From: Batkoa obscura
Taxonomy: Eukaryota > Entomophthoromycota > Entomophthoromycetes > Entomophthorales > Batkoaceae
Direction: 5' to 3'
DNA length: 33,754 nt
Assembly: GCA_030770535.1 (NCBI GenBank)
Contig: JASVEC010000191.1
Location: 1-33,754 of the forward strand
Both the position numbers and the translations under genes were made by a program. Positions within the stretch are counted from its first letter, which is position 1. Every line of letters starts with the position of its first letter. Below, piece after piece: positions 30,970 through 33,754 of this stretch. Under the pieces are notes generated by a model, which was not told the origin of the DNA, did not search any database, and saw only the letters and a program-made list of their open reading frames with translations.

Positions 30970-31630
30970 TATAGCTAATAAAAAATTAAATATAAATAGT
31001 ATCTAATAGTTATGTATAGACGATTGTTAACTTCCCATAATATTATCTTTATACTTATTTTAGAATAATTGACTTTTATTTTTATCAAAGGTTCAGATTT
31101 TATTTTTTTACATGTTTCCTTGAAGGTTAATTATAACAACTCACTATATCTTTAAGGGTTATTGAAATACTGCAATTGATAGTATAGATCAATTTGAGCC
31201 TGATTTAATTTTAATACTTTTACTAAAAATTAAAAACAGCTTGTAACCTACATTTTAATAAAAACTATTTTTGATATAATGGAGATGTCCAAATTAGTTT
31301 CAGAATTTACTTAATTTTTTATTTAATTTTAAGCTTTTTAAATTTGTATTAGTTAACTCAAAAAACTTATTTTGATTTATTTATTTTTTTATGTATTTTG
31401 TATTATTTTCATCAGATATTTAATAAATATATAAATATTTGTCTTTACCTTTTATTAAAATAAGAACAAAATATAAACTTTTATAACTAAACTTCAAAGT
31501 GAAATTTTTGAAAATTTTAATACAATAAGGAAAAGTATATCATATGAAATTGTTATTCATTTATATTAATTTCAACGACTATTTATAATAACCCAAAGTT
31601 TATGGGATTTTTAATAATGAAAAAAGAAAT

Positions 31631-31723
31631 GGTGATGTATTTTTAGGTTCAAGAATTTACTAATGAAATTTCCACTCAAATAGTGCTTAAAATATGGAAA
31701 AAGTAATAAAACTAAACATCCTC
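31631..31723 (-). mobile_element. MITE, full length
   Basis: Minus-oriented, 93 bp. Flanks AAAT (left) and ATAT (right), a 4-bp duplication with one difference. It lies 11 bp before copy B of the ~300-bp repeat. Confidence 0.75.
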
Positions 31724-31734
31724 ATATTAATGAT

Positions 31735-32042
31735 GTATTATAAAATTAAAATTGTTTATTTATTTGATAGTAAATCTGCGATGTTGGGTATAAAGTAGTC
31801 AATAATAAACATCTCGCAATGAAGTTTTATAGGAATGTATATTTACTTATACACTACAACTTTGATTAATATCAACATATAAGTTATATTAGTAAAAGCC
31901 TTATTAATCCTAGAATTTCGGCTAACTTATTATATAAATTATGATAAAGTAATTTAAAACTGTCAAATACTTTCGGTTTTTAATAAAGAATTTGTTAAGT
32001 CCTTAAAATTTAGAATATTTAAAAATGAAATCAATTCAAACA
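31735..32042 (+). repeat. ~300-bp dispersed repeat, copy B
   Basis: Same orientation as 8766-9047, clearly homologous but diverged, with an extra ~60-70 bp in the middle (about 31846-31910). No coding potential common to both copies is evident. Confidence 0.7.
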
Positions 32043-32414
32043 TATATATAAAACACTGAACTTTAATATTAATGTAGCTTATTTGTTATAATGGTCTAAA
32101 TTTATAACTTTTTTTTATTAAAAGATCTTCTTATTTTTATTTCATTTCTTATATATTTTCTATGATAAGTTGTAATATTATTATTTCGTTATTATTAATT
32201 GTCTTTAAATAAGCATACTAAATTCTGCTTATATCAAATTTAAGACTCTTATATTTATTAGAAAAATATTAAACTTTATATATTATTTGATTAAATTTAT
32301 TATTAATAGCAAAATTAATATTTTTTTTATTTTACTAAGCTTTTTAAATTTGACCAGATTATCCATTAAGGACTTAATCCAAATTTAAGTAAATTTTGAA
32401 ACCAATTTGAATAT

Positions 32415-32511
32415 GGGAATGTATTTTTTCGTTTAAGAATTTTGTTAACAATCTTTCCGCTCAAACAGCACCTAAAGATGAAGAAAGTAATGAAGAAAAA
32501 AAAGCATCGCC
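32415..32511 (-). mobile_element. MITE, full length, ATAT target duplication
   Basis: Minus-oriented, 97 bp, ATAT at 32411-32414 and 32512-32515. It lies 143 bp upstream of tRNA-Ala. Confidence 0.8.
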
Positions 32512-32654
32512 ATATCCTCATATTGCTATTTAAATGTAACTTAGTTTTAAATCTTAGCCAATATACTAAAGACAAGTATAAGACATTTTTAACATTAGCT
32601 GCAATAATTTAAAATATTAAATACTATTTTTTGCCTATTTTCTCATACTAAATT

Positions 32655-32727
32655 GGGGTAGTAGCTCAATCGGTAGAGTACTCGCTTTGCATGCGAGGGG
32701 CACGGGGATCGAAACCCTGCTACTCCA
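32655..32727 (+). tRNA. tRNA-Ala(UGC)
   Basis: 73 nt with discriminator A. Acceptor stem GGGGTAG/CTACTCC contains one G-U pair. Anticodon arm CTCGC-TTTGCAT-GCGAG gives UGC, read as alanine. T-stem CGGGG/CCCTG closes the loop ATCGAAA, with A where T54 is usual; the B-box is therefore GGATCGAAACC. A TTTTT terminator follows 5 nt after the gene. It is probably functional, since every stem pairs. Confidence 0.94.
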
Positions 32728-33754
32728 ATTATTTTTCGCCTTCGGATTTTATTTAGTCATAAATTTAATTCAAACTTTACCTAAGTGATTACATAACTTT
32801 TAATTTAATGTCAACATTGAACCCTTATAATTTAGATCTGGGTTAGCTTTGGAATTGGCAAAATAAAGATGTTAGAATAGGCTTAGAGTAGATGGGTTTT
32901 GCATTTGAAAGTAAACAGCTTAACTTCTATTATGTTAAATTAACTATAGCCGATTTATTTTTAACAGGGATCTAGTAAATAATCTCCTATTCCTTGTAAT
33001 TAGTTGTCGGCTTACTTTTTCTCATGAACCATATTTTGTTTTAATTAGATCCTCCCACATTACATCCAAGGGATTGAGGTGATAGCTTTGAAAGTCATAT
33101 CTTTTATAAGCTTAAACTCAGTTGGTAATGACTTGGCAAATTATACGGATTAATAATAAGATATGAATAATAATTAAATTAATAATGTATTAATAAATCA
33201 AACATCAACCTTTAGGATTTAGCTTCTAATTATATATGGGATGTTTTTTTTGACTTCATTACTTTTTCCATTTTTTAAGCGCTATTTGAGTGGGAAAGCT
33301 ATTAATAAATTCTTAAACACAAAAATACATCCCCATATAGTAATTGGATTTTTTTCTAACCTTAGTATGCCAATTCCTATATTTTACAAAGGTTTTTCCC
33401 TTTCATTCTCTTGTCTTGATATCATCGCCAATTAATAACATAAATTATAACATAATAATGACCAAACGGCCATTACGGTGAATCACCATAATTTATTAAT
33501 AAAGGTAGATGATCCATCCTGATAACACGGTAATATGAGAAATAATGATTAATAGTAATGGTGTATGGCTTAAAGAATGAATTACTAATAAATTTCTTTA
33601 ATAAAGTTGAAACTAAATTTATTTAAAATAATATAAATTTTAAAAACATATTCCCTATATATAGTTATTATTTTTGAGCTACTTATATTTGTTATCTTTA
33701 AGGGATAGTTAAGTTTAAATGACTTGTCTAGTGTTTTAAAATTATATCAGCTTA
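32728..33754. other. AT-rich region to window end
   Basis: One MITE at 33238 and an imperfect palindrome near 33474-33494 (ATTACGGTGAATCACCATAAT). Otherwise I see nothing supportable. Confidence 0.5.
33238..33334 (+). mobile_element. MITE, full length, ATAT target duplication
   Basis: Plus-oriented, 97 bp, ATAT at 33234-33237 and 33335-33338. Confidence 0.85.

Larger units (their letters stand above)
30970..32654. other. Gene-free region with MITEs and dispersed repeat
   Basis: No protein gene seen. It contains MITE copies at 31631 and 32415, copy B of the ~300-bp repeat, and AT-rich DNA. Confidence 0.55.

Overview
The window is very AT-rich nuclear DNA, most likely from a fungus. The best taxonomic clue is three genes with the WOPR (Gti1/Pac2) DNA-binding domain, a family I know only from fungi. 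Other clues are many short GT-AG introns (44-78 nt, one of about 80 in a dubious gene), TATA boxes about 33-60 nt upstream of several start codons, and pol III tRNA genes ending in T-runs. The amino-acid pathway and mitochondrial carrier genes argue against a microsporidian or a strict anaerobe. I cannot place it further; an AT-rich Mucoromycota or Zoopagomycota lineage would fit.

Layout. 1.5-2.1 kb: an unrecognised 188-aa gene (+). 3.6-4.5 kb: a crotonase closest to ethylmalonyl-CoA decarboxylase (-). 4.9-7.1 kb: an eight-exon threonine dehydratase ILV1 (-), whose 580-codon frame I rebuilt exactly. 7.8-8.2 kb: a probable decayed three-exon gene. 8.3-10.2 kb: a cluster of ~98-bp MITEs. 10.8-11.6 and 14.8-15.5 kb: two WOPR genes (-), separated by 3.3 kb without a recognisable gene. 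17.0-18.3 kb: a second MITE cluster. 20.0-20.4 kb: an unrecognised S/T-P-rich protein (+). 21.3 and 24.1 kb: two identical tRNA-Leu(UAA) genes bracketing a third MITE cluster, which holds an 880-bp structure with 281-bp inverted arms. 24.7-25.8 kb: a six-exon mitochondrial NAD+ carrier (+). 26.2-28.3 kb: a six-exon coiled-coil protein of 628 aa (+). 30.3-31.0 kb: the third WOPR gene (+). 31.6-33.3 kb: more MITEs, a second copy of a ~300-bp repeat, and tRNA-Ala(UGC).

How it fits together. The metabolic genes (ILV1, the decarboxylase, the NAD+ carrier) are ordinary housekeeping genes and show no sign of forming a cluster. The WOPR trio looks like a local family of regulators with a shared C-terminal tail, standing in large gene-poor regions. 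The most unusual material is the MITE family. It has 4-bp target duplications, and two head-to-head pairs whose facing halves are far more alike than their outer halves, which suggests palindrome-driven copying or conversion. I found no transposase, no CRISPR array and no toxin gene.
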